The notes beneath the pieces are model-generated. The model was not told the origin of the DNA and ran no database searches. It saw only the letters and a list, made by a program, of their open reading frames with translations. From Parvularcula sp039822105 (GTDB lineage Bacteria > Pseudomonadota > Alphaproteobacteria > Caulobacterales > Parvularculaceae): a stretch of DNA of 64,000 nucleotides. Shown piece by piece: positions 17,979-27,136 of the stretch. How positions within the stretch are numbered: the first letter of the stretch is position 1; every line of letters begins with the position of its first letter. The position numbers were made by a program, and so were the translations under genes. The DNA is taken from positions 1 to 64,000 of the forward strand of contig JBCBMW010000007.1 of assembly GCA_039822105.1 (NCBI GenBank). The letters run 5' to 3'.

Positions 17979-19481
17979 ATGGCAACGGCAAGAAGCAGTG
18001 AAGACGAGCACTGGTCTGGTAAAGCTGCGTTTATCTTAGCAGCGATCGGCTCGGCCGTTGGCATCGGGAACCTGGTCCGTTTCCCCTACGTCGCCGGTGA
18101 AACGGGCGGCGGCGCCTTTGTCATCGTCTATCTCTTCTGCGTGCTCGCCATTGGCTTGCCCGTTCTGATGGCCGAGCTGTTCGTCGGTCGGCGCGGGGGC
18201 GGCACCCCGATCGCCGCCATCCGGCGTTTGTCGGAGGTGGAGGGCGCGCCGCAGGCCTGGACGATCATGGGCTGGGTCGGTGTCACCGCCAGCTTTTTGA
18301 TCGTCTCGTTCTACGCCGTGATTGCGGGTTGGCTCCTCTACTATGTCGTCTTCATGGCCGGTGATCTTGTCAGTGCGGTGGGCGAGCGCGGTTTCGGCGC
18401 GCTGCTTGGCCCCGCCTTTGTCGGGGATAGCCAAGAGACGATCACGGGCAGTTTTGGTGAGCTTCTGGCCTCGCCCGGGACCATGATCCTCTACAACGGG
18501 ATTTTTGTCGGGATCACCGCGTTCATTGTCAGCCGCGGGGTGAAAGGTGGCATCGAGAAAGCGGCAACACTCCTGATGCCGATCTTCTTTGCGCTCCTGC
18601 TCGTTTTGGCCTTGATCTCGATGGTGACGGGCAACGCAGCGGCGGCGCTCGATTTCCTCTTTATGCCGAAGTTTGACGACCTCGTCGCAGACTTTAAGGA
18701 CGGCTCGATCTTGGTGACAGCGGTCGGGCAAGCTTTCTTCTCACTCTCCCTCGGCTCGGTGATGATGCTGACCTACGGCATCTATTTGGGCCGTGATCAG
18801 AGCATTCCTGAATCCGCCACCACCGTTGCGATTTCAGATACGTCTGTGGCGCTGGTCGCGGGCCTCGCTGTCTTCCCGATCGTGTTCCAGTTTGATCTCG
18901 AGCCATCAGGCGGCGGGCTTGGACTTCTGTTCGGGCCGTTGCTTCTCGCTTTCAGCCAGATGCCGCTTGGTGGTCTTTTTGGTGTGGCGTTTTTTGCGAT
19001 GGCTGTCTTTGCGGCCCTCACATCGGCGATTGCTCTTTTTGAGGCGGCAGCATCGGTCGCCACCGGTGACATCACGCTTGACGAGAGCACGCGGAAGCGT
19101 CGCCGGGTCATCGGCTCGGTGATCATCGGTGGTCTGCTCTTTGCCATCGGTATCCTGCACGCCTTGAGCCAGGTGCCGCCGTCGGTCGCCAACACGTTCT
19201 TCAACACGTGGCAGCCCTTCGGCAGCCTGCCCGTGGTTGGTGATCGGACGCTCCTCGACGCCACAGATAAGTTGACCGGCGACATCCTTCTTCCGTTGGG
19301 CGGCCTCTTGATCGCCGTCTTCGCGGGCTACGCGGTGAGCCAGTCAGCAAGCCGCGAGGAGCTGGGTTTTAAGACAGCGGCCGGCTATGCGCGCTGGCGG
19401 TTCTTGATCCGCTATGTCTGCCCTGGGGTTGTTGGACTGATCCTGCTTTATGGCGTCGTGATCGGCCCGCTTCTGTCCTAG
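17979..19481 (+). CDS. Sodium-dependent neurotransmitter-symporter (NSS/SNF) family transporter
   Basis: This 500-residue polytopic protein has the NSS signature at the first helix (AIGSAVGIGNLVRFPYVAGETGGGAF) and the ELFVGRRGGGTPI loop after helix 2. These match LeuT-type Na+-coupled amino-acid symporters. The unwound parts of helices 1 and 6 that hold substrate and sodium are recognisable (GNLVRFPY; FFSLSLGSVMMLTYG). The substrate is probably an amino acid, but the residues visible do not decide which. It is a single gene, convergent with prolyl aminopeptidase only 10 bases downstream. Dependence on sodium would suit a marine host. Confidence 0.9.
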   Translation: MATARSSEDEHWSGKAAFILAAIGSAVGIGNLVRFPYVAGETGGGAFVIVYLFCVLAIGLPVLMAELFVGRRGGGTPIAAIRRLSEVEGAPQAWTIMGWVGVTASFLIVSFYAVIAGWLLYYVVFMAGDLVSAVGERGFGALLGPAFVGDSQETITGSFGELLASPGTMILYNGIFVGITAFIVSRGVKGGIEKAATLLMPIFFALLLVLALISMVTGNAAAALDFLFMPKFDDLVADFKDGSILVTAVGQAFFSLSLGSVMMLTYGIYLGRDQSIPESATTVAISDTSVALVAGLAVFPIVFQFDLEPSGGGLGLLFGPLLLAFSQMPLGGLFGVAFFAMAVFAALTSAIALFEAAASVATGDITLDESTRKRRRVIGSVIIGGLLFAIGILHALSQVPPSVANTFFNTWQPFGSLPVVGDRTLLDATDKLTGDILLPLGGLLIAVFAGYAVSQSASREELGFKTAAGYARWRFLIRYVCPGVVGLILLYGVVIGPLLS

Positions 19482-19491
19482 TGGGATTTGA

Positions 19492-20445
19492 TCAGGAGGC
19501 GGCGTAAGTGTCCGTCGCTTTCACCAGCTCATCGACAATGCCGGGCTCGCTTGCTGCGTGTCCGGCGTCACCGACCATTTTGAGAAGGCTGCCGGGCCAT
19601 GCCTTGTGCAGCTCGTATGCTGTCTTCGCCGGTGTCACGACGTCATAGCGGCCCTGAACGATCGTACCCGGAATACCTTCGAGGCGCGGGGCGCTTTTGA
19701 CGATCCAGTCGTCCTGATCGAAAAAGCCTCCATTGCAGAAATAGTGGTTCTCGATCCGGGCGAAGGCGACCGCAAAGCGCTCCCCGGCAAAGCTGTCCAT
19801 CCGCTCGCGGCTTGGCACCAATGACACCGTCGACCCTTCCCAGACCGACCACGCTTGGGCCGCTTCGAGGCGGACGGCTTTGTCGTCGCTCTGAAGGCGC
19901 TTTTGATAGGCGGCCATCAGATCGCTGCGCTCGTTCTCCGGGATTGGCGCGATGAAAGCTTCCCAGGCCTCCGGATACATCCAGCTGGCGCCCTCTTGGT
20001 AGAACCAAAGAAGCTCTGACCGGCGCAGGGTGAAAATCCCGCGCAGGACAAGCTCGGTCACCCGGTCTGGATGCGTGAGGGCGTAGCTGAGGCCCAGGGT
20101 CGAGCCCCAGGAGCCGCCGAAGACCTGCCAGCTCTCAATGCCCATCTTCTGCCGCAATCGCTCCATGTCCTCGACCAGGTCCCAGGTAGTATTCTCCCGC
20201 AGTTCCGCGTGCGGTGTGGAGCGCCCACAGCCGCGCTGATCGAAGAGGATGATGTGGTAGCGTTCGGGGTCAAAATAGCGTCGCATCGACGGAGTGGAGC
20301 CGCCCCCCGGACCACCGTGACAGACCACGACAGGTTTGCCGTTCGGGTTGCCACTGGCCTCGTAATAGATCTCATGCAGCGGCGAGACGGCCATCTGCGC
20401 GCGGAGATATGGCTCTAATGGCGGATACAGTGTTTTCAGGGCCAT
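19492..20445 (-). CDS. pip: Proline iminopeptidase (prolyl aminopeptidase)
   Basis: This 317-residue alpha/beta-hydrolase of peptidase family S33 releases N-terminal proline from peptides. The oxyanion region HGGPGGG and DQRGCGRS, the nucleophile elbow GGSWGS, and the late GRYDVVTP and DAGHAASE motifs carrying the Asp and His of the triad are all visible, so it should be active. No signal peptide is seen, indicating a cytoplasmic enzyme. The length matches the bacterial Pip subfamily. It faces the small lipoprotein gene divergently. Confidence 0.95.
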   Translation of the reverse strand: MALKTLYPPLEPYLRAQMAVSPLHEIYYEASGNPNGKPVVVCHGGPGGGSTPSMRRYFDPERYHIILFDQRGCGRSTPHAELRENTTWDLVEDMERLRQKMGIESWQVFGGSWGSTLGLSYALTHPDRVTELVLRGIFTLRRSELLWFYQEGASWMYPEAWEAFIAPIPENERSDLMAAYQKRLQSDDKAVRLEAAQAWSVWEGSTVSLVPSRERMDSFAGERFAVAFARIENHYFCNGGFFDQDDWIVKSAPRLEGIPGTIVQGRYDVVTPAKTAYELHKAWPGSLLKMVGDAGHAASEPGIVDELVKATDTYAAS

Positions 20446-20579
20446 GGATTCCTTTACAGCGCAGGCGCGATCGTGGTTTTATGCCTCTTAACGCGGGTCC
20501 GCACTTCGGCAATGACAGGGTTTCAACCATCGTGTCACGCCTAGGTTCGTCCGTCTGGGGGACAAAAGACGGAGTTCTG

Positions 20580-21218
20580 GTGCACGTTCGGCTCGCATGC
20601 ATTTCAGCGATGGCTGTCGCAATGACTGGCTGCGCTTCTGTTCAGCTTGGCAAGAACAAAGACGAGGCTGCTGCTGCTGCCACGGCGGAAGAGCGCGAGG
20701 CCATGGCTGTGGCGCTTGAGCGCCTTGAGGACAATCCATGGGACGGACAGGAGGCCGAAGGCGGCGACGCTTTCATGACCGTTTTGTTCGGTGGATCGGG
20801 GCCGTCACCCAAAGATGAAGCCAAGGCCTATTTGAGCGGTCTTGAGGTTAGCGAAGGCGACAAACCCTCAGCAGTTTTGCGCGATGTGGATGTGACCCTC
20901 GCCGCGGCTTGGCACATGGTCGACGCTGGCCGCGCCGCGAGCGAGTCGGTGCAGCCCCAGCAGTCCGATGTTCGGATGGTGGAAGAGGCGATCACCGAGG
21001 CGCGCCATTGCCGGCTCGTCTATGCACAAGCCATGAACCTGATGGCGAAAGATGGTCTCGACGTTGCGCGTGAGGACGTCATTTACGTCAAAGACGAGTT
21101 CACCCGCGCGATCCTCGAGCTTGGCCGGACGGCGGACGCGTTGTCGAAACGCGTCAACGCCCGGCGCCCTGAGGCTTTCGCATCCGAGCCGTCGATGGCG
21201 CTGACCAGCTCTTATTGA
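20580..21218 (+). CDS. Small hypothetical lipoprotein
   Basis: This is a 212-residue product from a GTG at 20580, preceded by GGAG at 20571-20574. That start puts a compact lipoprotein signal (HVRLACISAMAVAMTGC) at the very N-terminus, with the lipidated Cys near residue 19 and Ala at +2, compatible with outer-membrane sorting. Longer in-frame starts would bury the signal and are rejected. The mature part is helical and charged with no recognised domain. It contains regular heptad-like stretches after residue 110 (DVDVTLAAAWHMVDAGRAA, EEAITEARHCRLVYAQAM), suggesting a helical bundle. Function unknown. Confidence 0.72.
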   Translation: MHVRLACISAMAVAMTGCASVQLGKNKDEAAAAATAEEREAMAVALERLEDNPWDGQEAEGGDAFMTVLFGGSGPSPKDEAKAYLSGLEVSEGDKPSAVLRDVDVTLAAAWHMVDAGRAASESVQPQQSDVRMVEEAITEARHCRLVYAQAMNLMAKDGLDVAREDVIYVKDEFTRAILELGRTADALSKRVNARRPEAFASEPSMALTSSY

Positions 21219-21235
21219 GCGCGTGTCGCCGGTGC

Positions 21236-23497
21236 CTACGGCGCCAGCACTTCGCTGACATCGAAATCGCTACGGGCTGATGCCACGCGCGCGGCGAGAA
21301 TGCGCTTCTCGAAGAGGTCGATATAGCTCTGCGGTACGCCTGGGATGCCGCGCAGATTTTGCAGATGCCGCATCGCGCCTTTGAGGTCGCTGTTGCGCCA
21401 GGACATCAGAAGATCCCGCTGGGTTTCCGCAAGCTGACGGAATGATTTCGATGCTTTGAGGAACGGGTTGCCGACAAGTCCATAGACGCCTTCCATGGCG
21501 GCCTCTTCGTGCCGTTTGACCACATCAAGGTCGAGGAAGGCGTAGTGGTGGCGGAGCTGCTCATAGACCGCAGCGTCAGTGACAATCGCTGGTCCGTAGA
21601 GGGATGATCGTGCGCGCAAGCGTCCGGCAAAGCCCACAGGAGAGCCAAGCGCTGCGTATCGGTTGCGGCCACCAAGACCGGCGGGACCCGCAAAACAGGC
21701 GCCGGTGCTGATGCCAATCTCAATCCGGCCATCAGCCAGCTCTTCAAGCGCACCGCCGCGGGAGACGTGATGGCTTTCTGAGACCTGCTGGCTCATCGCG
21801 CTAACGTCATCGAGCATCTTGAGGGCACAGGAGCACGCAAGCTCAATGTGCTTTTCTTCTTCAAGCGGAACGTTCCAATAGCCAAGGAGCCGTCCGTCCT
21901 CGCCATAATCGACGGTACCCTCGTGTTCTAGGATCGTGCGGCGCAGGCGGTCATTGGCGCTCGCCCTGAACAGCATGAAATCACGGGGGCGCTCGGCAAA
22001 CCGCTCGATGAGCGCGGGCGGCAGCTGGAAGGCGCAAGAAAGAACGGTCACGTCCCTGTGCACGCCGCGCAGAAGCTTCTGGCCGCCCTGGCTTTGCACC
22101 TTGCGCATCGCCTTTTGGGGAAGCGCGCCGTGGAACGCGCCGCGAAGGGCGTCGTCGCGCAGGATCATGTTGGTGAGCACCGTCGCGCCAACCGCTAAGG
22201 GTCCGCCAGCCGTTGCCATCAGACCAGGGGTGGGATCGATCAGCATGCCTGACGAGCGGAACACGAAGAACGGGATAAGGAAGCTTGCGAGCAGCAAAAG
22301 TCCGTTCGCCGCAATCGCCAGCGCCGATGGCAAGAAGATCACAGCAACCACTGCCAACGCACCTGCCACAAGCGCGCCTAGGGCTTCGGCAAAACCAACC
22401 CAATCTGGTCGGATGATCACCTCGCCCTGCACCATTTGCTCCGCCATCAGAGCATGAATGCCTGCGACGGGAAGATCGCCGCGCGAGGTGTGCTTGATGC
22501 CTTCGGGCGACATCACCTCACCGATGAAGACGTGCTTGTCTTTCAGTGACCGGGTCCAGGTGTCAGGATCATCGAGGACCCGCCAAGCGGGGACATTCGG
22601 CACGCTGACCACCTGTGGCCACCACAGCCGCAGCTCACCGCGCGCATCAAGGGGCAGGGCCTCAGCTTCGCCAATGGTTAGCTCCGTCGGCGGACGGCCG
22701 CTATTGCTGATCGCGTTGCGGCTCAGGCCGAGGGCGATCGGGGTGCCTGCGGCGCTGATGGCGGCGAGCGCTGCATTCGGAGTTGCGCGATCGCCAATCG
22801 CGTAGGCCGGTGCTGCGCGGCGCACCACGCCGTCTGGGTCCCGCGGCAAGCCGACCACGACGGGCGTGCCGCTTTCATCAAGTTCAGTGGAGAGTGCTTG
22901 GTTGCCGATGACCCCAGGAAGGGCCGCCGCCAAGTCGCCTTCGATAGAAAGCCACGGCGCTTCAGCTCGATCGATCCGGGACCAGCGGACCGGCTGGCCC
23001 GCAGGACGCACCCGCTGTGCGACGCCAAGACCGATATCGCCGCCCGCGACAGCGCGCGCGAGAACGAGATCGTTGGATGGCAAAAGAGAGATCGCGGCCA
23101 AGGGATCCCCTTGCTCTGCTGCCGATGGTACCGTCAGCCACCGCCGCACCAGGACATCGGGGGACAAGGGATCTTCACCCGCGACAGGAACCGTGAGCGT
23201 GATCGAGGCTGCGCCCGCAGCCTCCACCGCATCGATAATCCCCGCATAGGCGCTTCGCGGCCAGGGCCAGGCGCCAAGCCTATCGGTGCTCGCATCATCG
23301 ATCAGGATTGTGGCCGTCATGCTCTCTTCAGCAGCTGGACGGGGCGCAAGCCGGGTCAGCACGTCAAAAAACAGCTCCCGCGGTGACCGGCCCGCGGCGT
23401 CAGCCGTCAAAAGGGCGGCGCCGGCAATCAAAAGGACAACCACCGCTGGGCTTAGCAGTAGCAGACGAAGCCGTTGTTCCTGTCGCTGTTCGAACAC
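21236..23497 (-). CDS. CHASE2 sensor with degenerate class III nucleotide cyclase domain
   Basis: This 753-residue protein has an N-terminal membrane helix (about residues 13-32), a CHASE2 extracellular sensor domain (with AWPWPRSAYAGIIDAV and VFIGEVMSPEGIKHTS), three membrane helices at about residues 365-445, and a C-terminal domain with the length and shape of an adenylate/guanylate cyclase. The cyclase motifs are eroded. Where the first metal-binding Asp should be, the sequence is VTVLSCAFQL. The second Asp region reads YGEDGRLLGYW, and the nucleotide and transition-state loop reads RNRYAALGSPVGFAGRL instead of a D-Y-T/V-N form. It is probably a sensor with a non-catalytic output domain, though an unusual active site cannot be excluded. 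Confidence 0.82.
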   Translation of the reverse strand: MFEQRQEQRLRLLLLSPAVVVLLIAGAALLTADAAGRSPRELFFDVLTRLAPRPAAEESMTATILIDDASTDRLGAWPWPRSAYAGIIDAVEAAGAASITLTVPVAGEDPLSPDVLVRRWLTVPSAAEQGDPLAAISLLPSNDLVLARAVAGGDIGLGVAQRVRPAGQPVRWSRIDRAEAPWLSIEGDLAAALPGVIGNQALSTELDESGTPVVVGLPRDPDGVVRRAAPAYAIGDRATPNAALAAISAAGTPIALGLSRNAISNSGRPPTELTIGEAEALPLDARGELRLWWPQVVSVPNVPAWRVLDDPDTWTRSLKDKHVFIGEVMSPEGIKHTSRGDLPVAGIHALMAEQMVQGEVIIRPDWVGFAEALGALVAGALAVVAVIFLPSALAIAANGLLLLASFLIPFFVFRSSGMLIDPTPGLMATAGGPLAVGATVLTNMILRDDALRGAFHGALPQKAMRKVQSQGGQKLLRGVHRDVTVLSCAFQLPPALIERFAERPRDFMLFRASANDRLRRTILEHEGTVDYGEDGRLLGYWNVPLEEEKHIELACSCALKMLDDVSAMSQQVSESHHVSRGGALEELADGRIEIGISTGACFAGPAGLGGRNRYAALGSPVGFAGRLRARSSLYGPAIVTDAAVYEQLRHHYAFLDLDVVKRHEEAAMEGVYGLVGNPFLKASKSFRQLAETQRDLLMSWRNSDLKGAMRHLQNLRGIPGVPQSYIDLFEKRILAARVASARSDFDVSEVLAP

Positions 23498-23656
23498 GCT
23501 TAAATTCCTTAACGTTTTCGCTTGGCGCCAGGGGCTCTGGCATTGATACTATCACAGCCCAAATGGGTGACGGTTTGCTTTATGCGCTCTTCAGCTTGCT
23601 TTGGCATGCTTCGCGTAAAATGCGAGCCAGAGTAAACGATTGGGCTTTCCACAGGC

Positions 23657-24796
23657 ATGACCAACGCGGGTTTCACTGTTGCGACAGCAGATCCACCGAG
23701 CCTTAAAGTGCACGGGCGGTGGACCATTGCTGAGGGCATCACTGCGCTTGATCGCGATATCCGAAAATTCGCCGCCACCACCCTCGATAAGCCTCTCAGC
23801 ATCGATATGAGCGAGGTTGAGGCGCTCGATACCTCGGGCGCGATGATCCTCCAGCGCACCATGAAAGCCTGCGGCGCGCGTCATGTGGAGGGCGAGCCGC
23901 TTTACGGTTTTGAGAATGTTGAGCAGCACCACCGGGTGCTCTTGGAACAAGCCGCCGGCAGCCTGGTGTCCTGTGAAGTGCCGCGCGGTCCGAATTCTTT
24001 CTTGATGGTGCTCGAGCGGGTGGGGCGCGGTGCCGAAAACGTTGCCGACGAAGCGCTTCAGATTTTGAGCTTTGTTGGCGCTGTCGTGGCGCGGCTGGCC
24101 GATACGGCGCGTCACCCCAGCCGGTTCCGTCCAACCTCTGTCATCCATCATTTTGAGACGGCAGGGTTCAACGCGATCCTGATCGTTGGGCTCATGTCCT
24201 TCCTGATCGGCGCTGTCGTCGCCTTTATGGGTGCGACTGTGCTGAAAGAATTCGGCGCCGAGGTCTTCGCGGTCGAGCTTGTCGGTATCGCGGTCCTTCG
24301 GGAGTTCGGCGTGCTTTTGACGGCCATCCTGATCGCCGGGCGATCGGGGAGTGCGTTCACGGCGTCAATCGGTTCGATGAAATTGCGCGAAGAGGTCGAT
24401 GCGATGCGGGCCATGGGGATTGATCCCATGGATGCGCTCGTTGTTCCAAGGGTGCTTGCTCTCTTGCTCGCCGTGCCTTGCCTTGCGTTCTTCGCTTCGA
24501 TGCTAGGGATTATCGGTGGTCTGATTGCAGCGGCCGCTTTCCTTGATATTCCGCCCGTGCTGTTCCTTGCCCGGACGCAGGAGATTGTCGTCATCGACAA
24601 CTTCGTCGTCGGCATGGTGAAGGCGCCGTTCTTTGGCTTCTTCATCGCTGTCATTGGCTGCTACCAGGGCATGATGGTGCATGGCTCGGCCGAGGATTTG
24701 GGCCGCAGGACGACGATCTCGGTCGTTCAGTCGCTCTTCCTTGTCATTCTGACCGATGCGTTCTTCGCGGTCTTCTTCTTGGAGATCGACTACTGA
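23657..24796 (+). CDS. mlaE: MlaE-type lipid ABC permease with N-terminal STAS domain
   Basis: This 379-residue protein fuses a STAS domain (about residues 1-110, with the SIDMSEVEALDTSGAMILQ core) to an MlaE permease (about residues 140-379). The permease has its typical GRSGSAFTASIGSMKLREEVDAM coupling region and IDPMDALVVPRVLA. In E. coli the STAS protein MlaB is separate; here it is built in. It should form the inner-membrane channel of a phospholipid transporter with the next two genes. The stop overlaps the ATPase start (TGATG). The 159 bases upstream are shared with the divergent CHASE2 gene. Confidence 0.93.
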   Translation: MTNAGFTVATADPPSLKVHGRWTIAEGITALDRDIRKFAATTLDKPLSIDMSEVEALDTSGAMILQRTMKACGARHVEGEPLYGFENVEQHHRVLLEQAAGSLVSCEVPRGPNSFLMVLERVGRGAENVADEALQILSFVGAVVARLADTARHPSRFRPTSVIHHFETAGFNAILIVGLMSFLIGAVVAFMGATVLKEFGAEVFAVELVGIAVLREFGVLLTAILIAGRSGSAFTASIGSMKLREEVDAMRAMGIDPMDALVVPRVLALLLAVPCLAFFASMLGIIGGLIAAAAFLDIPPVLFLARTQEIVVIDNFVVGMVKAPFFGFFIAVIGCYQGMMVHGSAEDLGRRTTISVVQSLFLVILTDAFFAVFFLEIDY

Positions 24797-25581
24797 TGAA
24801 GACCGAAAACGTCATCGAAGTGCGCGGTGTGCGGAACCAATTTGGCTCCCACGTGGTCCACGACAATCTCGACCTGGATGTGCATCGGGGTGAGATCCTG
24901 GGCATTGTCGGCGGCTCTGGCACCGGCAAGTCGGTGCTGCTCCGGACCATTGTGGGTTTGCGCCGACCCAATGCTGGCTCGGTGCGGATCCTGGGGCAAA
25001 CCATTGATGCTGAGACACCGCAGACGGACAGCATCAATGATGAGATCGGTATTCTCTTCCAGGATGGCGCCCTTTTCAGCTCGATGACTGTGGCTGAGAA
25101 TGTGATGGCGCCGCTGCGGGAGCACCTCGATATCTCCGACGTGCTGGCCGAGGAAATCGCCGGGATGAAAATCTCGCTTGCTGGCCTCTCCGAAGATGTC
25201 GGCAAAAAGATGCCTGCGGATCTTTCCGGGGGGATGCGGAAACGGGCAGCCCTTGCGCGGGCCTTGGCGCTTGATCCGCAGGTTCTGTTCCTGGATGAGC
25301 CGACCGCTGGCCTCGACCCGATTGGCGCGGCCCGGTTCGATGAGTTGGTGATGTCCCTCAGGGACAATCTCGGGCTGACCGTCTTCATGGTCACCCATGA
25401 CCTTGATAGTCTTTATAGGGACTGTGACCGCGTCGCTGTCCTGGCTGATAAGCGTGTGATCATCAACGGACCGCTGCACGAGGTCCAAGCATCCAATCAC
25501 CCATGGATTCAAGATTACTTCGGCGGCCCGCGGGGGCGGGCGGCGCAAAGCTCGTATCCTGACGAGCGGCAAACCGGATAA
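24796..25581 (+). CDS. mlaF: MlaF-type ABC ATPase
   Basis: This 261-residue ABC ATPase is of standard length. Walker A (GGSGTGKSV), the Q-loop (FQDGALFSS), the signature (LSGGMRKRAALARALAL), Walker B with catalytic Glu (VLFLDEPTAGLDP) and the H-loop (VTHDLDSL) are all intact, so it should hydrolyse ATP. It drives lipid movement through the adjacent permease. It begins within the permease stop codon and is followed after 17 bases by the MCE-domain gene, preceded by a strong AGGAGAGGGGG ribosome site. Confidence 0.95.
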   Translation: MKTENVIEVRGVRNQFGSHVVHDNLDLDVHRGEILGIVGGSGTGKSVLLRTIVGLRRPNAGSVRILGQTIDAETPQTDSINDEIGILFQDGALFSSMTVAENVMAPLREHLDISDVLAEEIAGMKISLAGLSEDVGKKMPADLSGGMRKRAALARALALDPQVLFLDEPTAGLDPIGAARFDELVMSLRDNLGLTVFMVTHDLDSLYRDCDRVAVLADKRVIINGPLHEVQASNHPWIQDYFGGPRGRAAQSSYPDERQTG

Positions 25582-25598
25582 GGAGAGGGGGCGAGACA

Positions 25599-26534
25599 AT
25601 GGAAACCCGCGCTCACTACGTTCTGATCGGCAGCTCCGTGATCGCCACCTTGGTGCTCACGCTTCTGTTCGTCATGTGGCTCGGCAATGCTGAGCGAGAG
25701 TATGATGAGTACACGATCGTCTTTGAGGAGAGGATTTCTGGCCTACAGGTCGGTGCCAACGTGCTCTTCAACGGCATCCGCGTGGGCGAGGTGGACAGTC
25801 TTGCTCTCTCAGAAACCGACCCCAATATCGCGCTCGCGACGGTCCGTGTGGACGAAAACACACCGATCAAGACCGACACCAAAGCCGAGCTTGAGCTTGT
25901 CGGGATCACCGGTCTTGCGGTCATTCAGTTCGTTGGCGGATCACCGAATGAACCGCTCCTCAAGGCCGTCAGCCAAGAGCGTGTGCCTGTCATCAACGGC
26001 AGCGCAGGCGGCCTCGCGGCTGTGATCGAAAGCTCCGGGCCGTTGGCCGAGAACATCTCGATGCTTGCCAGCACCGAGAACATCAACCGCATCAGCCGGA
26101 TTATCGAGGACATCGAAACCCTCACCGACGCCTTTGCTGACAGCGACGAGGACATCCGCACGACGATTGAAAACGTTGCGGTGATGAGCATCGTCCTGCG
26201 CCGGAATATCGAGGCGCTGGACGAAAGCGTTGTGAAGATCAACCGCATTCTTGCGGCTACGGAGGGCCTGATCGCCGAGGATGCGCGCAGCACACTGCAG
26301 GGCTTGGCCGAGACCAACCAAGAGCTTGCGACCTTGCTGGCGCAGCTCAATGACACATTCAATGAGAACCGTCCTGCCATCGACGCTTTTGCCCAGGAGG
26401 GCCTTGGCGCCACGGTCGGCGTGATTGCTCAAGCGAACCGCGTGCTCGCCACCACCGAAGCGATCCTCCAGGAGTTTGATCGTGACCCCGCCCGCTTCTT
26501 GCTCGGCGAAAACCGTCCGGAGTCCCGCAGATGA
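25599..26534 (+). CDS. mlaD: MCE-domain substrate-binding protein (MlaD-like)
   Basis: This 311-residue protein has one N-terminal transmembrane helix (about residues 7-28) and one MCE domain (about residues 38-115, with ERISGLQVGANVLFNGIRVGEV and GITGLAVIQFVGG). A long helical region (about 140-290) follows. MCE proteins form hexameric rings that bind lipid in the periplasm. The helical extension is longer than in E. coli MlaD and resembles MCE proteins that form needle-like tubes, so it might span more of the periplasm. The stop overlaps the next start by four bases (ATGA). Confidence 0.92.
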   Translation: METRAHYVLIGSSVIATLVLTLLFVMWLGNAEREYDEYTIVFEERISGLQVGANVLFNGIRVGEVDSLALSETDPNIALATVRVDENTPIKTDTKAELELVGITGLAVIQFVGGSPNEPLLKAVSQERVPVINGSAGGLAAVIESSGPLAENISMLASTENINRISRIIEDIETLTDAFADSDEDIRTTIENVAVMSIVLRRNIEALDESVVKINRILAATEGLIAEDARSTLQGLAETNQELATLLAQLNDTFNENRPAIDAFAQEGLGATVGVIAQANRVLATTEAILQEFDRDPARFLLGENRPESRR

Positions 26535-27136
26535 TCCGTCCACTTCTTGCCTTCAGCCTTTTGGCTCTTGGCGGCTGCATTTCTTTGGTGCCGCCAGCCA
26601 AGACCTTGCCGCCGCGCTACACGATGCAGGCGAATGATATCATGGGTCCGACCGGTGAGCCGCTGGACGTGACCCTGGCCATCAACGATCCGCGATCCGA
26701 GGCAGCATTCAACACCGCGCGGATCGCTGTCATGACCGCACCGAATGAGCTGCGCTATCTGCCTGATGCGGAGTGGGCAGATCGTGGACCGCTTTTGATG
26801 TCCATTCTTCTGGAGCGGAGTTTTGAAGAGCATAGGCGCCTGCTTGCTGTCAGTGATCGGGTCGCGCTGCCGGTCGCGAATTATGTTCTCTATACAGATA
26901 TCTCTGCCTTCCACCTTGATCGCTCGGTTGAGCCGCATACCGCGCGGGTCAGCTATCGGGTCCGGTTGGAAAATCGGCGCGGCCGGGTCCTGGGTGCTGA
27001 GCGTTTCGAAGCGACGCGGACGCTGACATCAAGCGAACCGCGCGACGCGGCCCACGCCATCGGTCAGGCCGCGGCGGATACGGCCGAAGCTGCTTCCGCA
27101 TGGGGTATGGAGCTCATCGCACTCGAAGAGGAGTGA
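26531..27136 (+). CDS. ABC-type transport auxiliary lipoprotein (PqiC/YmbA-like)
   Basis: This 201-residue protein has a clean lipoprotein signal (LLAFSLLALGGC), with the lipidated Cys near residue 16 and Ile at +2. The body matches the ABC_trans_aux family: a YTMQ-like strand early, an RIAVMTAPNELRYLPDAEWADR segment, and late REPRDAAHAIGQA-like helices. These lipoproteins accompany MCE transport operons and may link the MCE tube to the outer membrane. It is translationally coupled to the MCE gene. Its stop codon directly abuts the stop of the convergent coiled-coil gene with no intervening base. Confidence 0.86.
   Translation: MIRPLLAFSLLALGGCISLVPPAKTLPPRYTMQANDIMGPTGEPLDVTLAINDPRSEAAFNTARIAVMTAPNELRYLPDAEWADRGPLLMSILLERSFEEHRRLLAVSDRVALPVANYVLYTDISAFHLDRSVEPHTARVSYRVRLENRRGRVLGAERFEATRTLTSSEPRDAAHAIGQAAADTAEAASAWGMELIALEEE

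Noticed and set aside
23500..23513. TTAA-N5-TTAA at the start of the CHASE2 gene as a CtrA box
   Set aside because: The spacing is two bases too short for both half-sites to be bound on one face of the helix.
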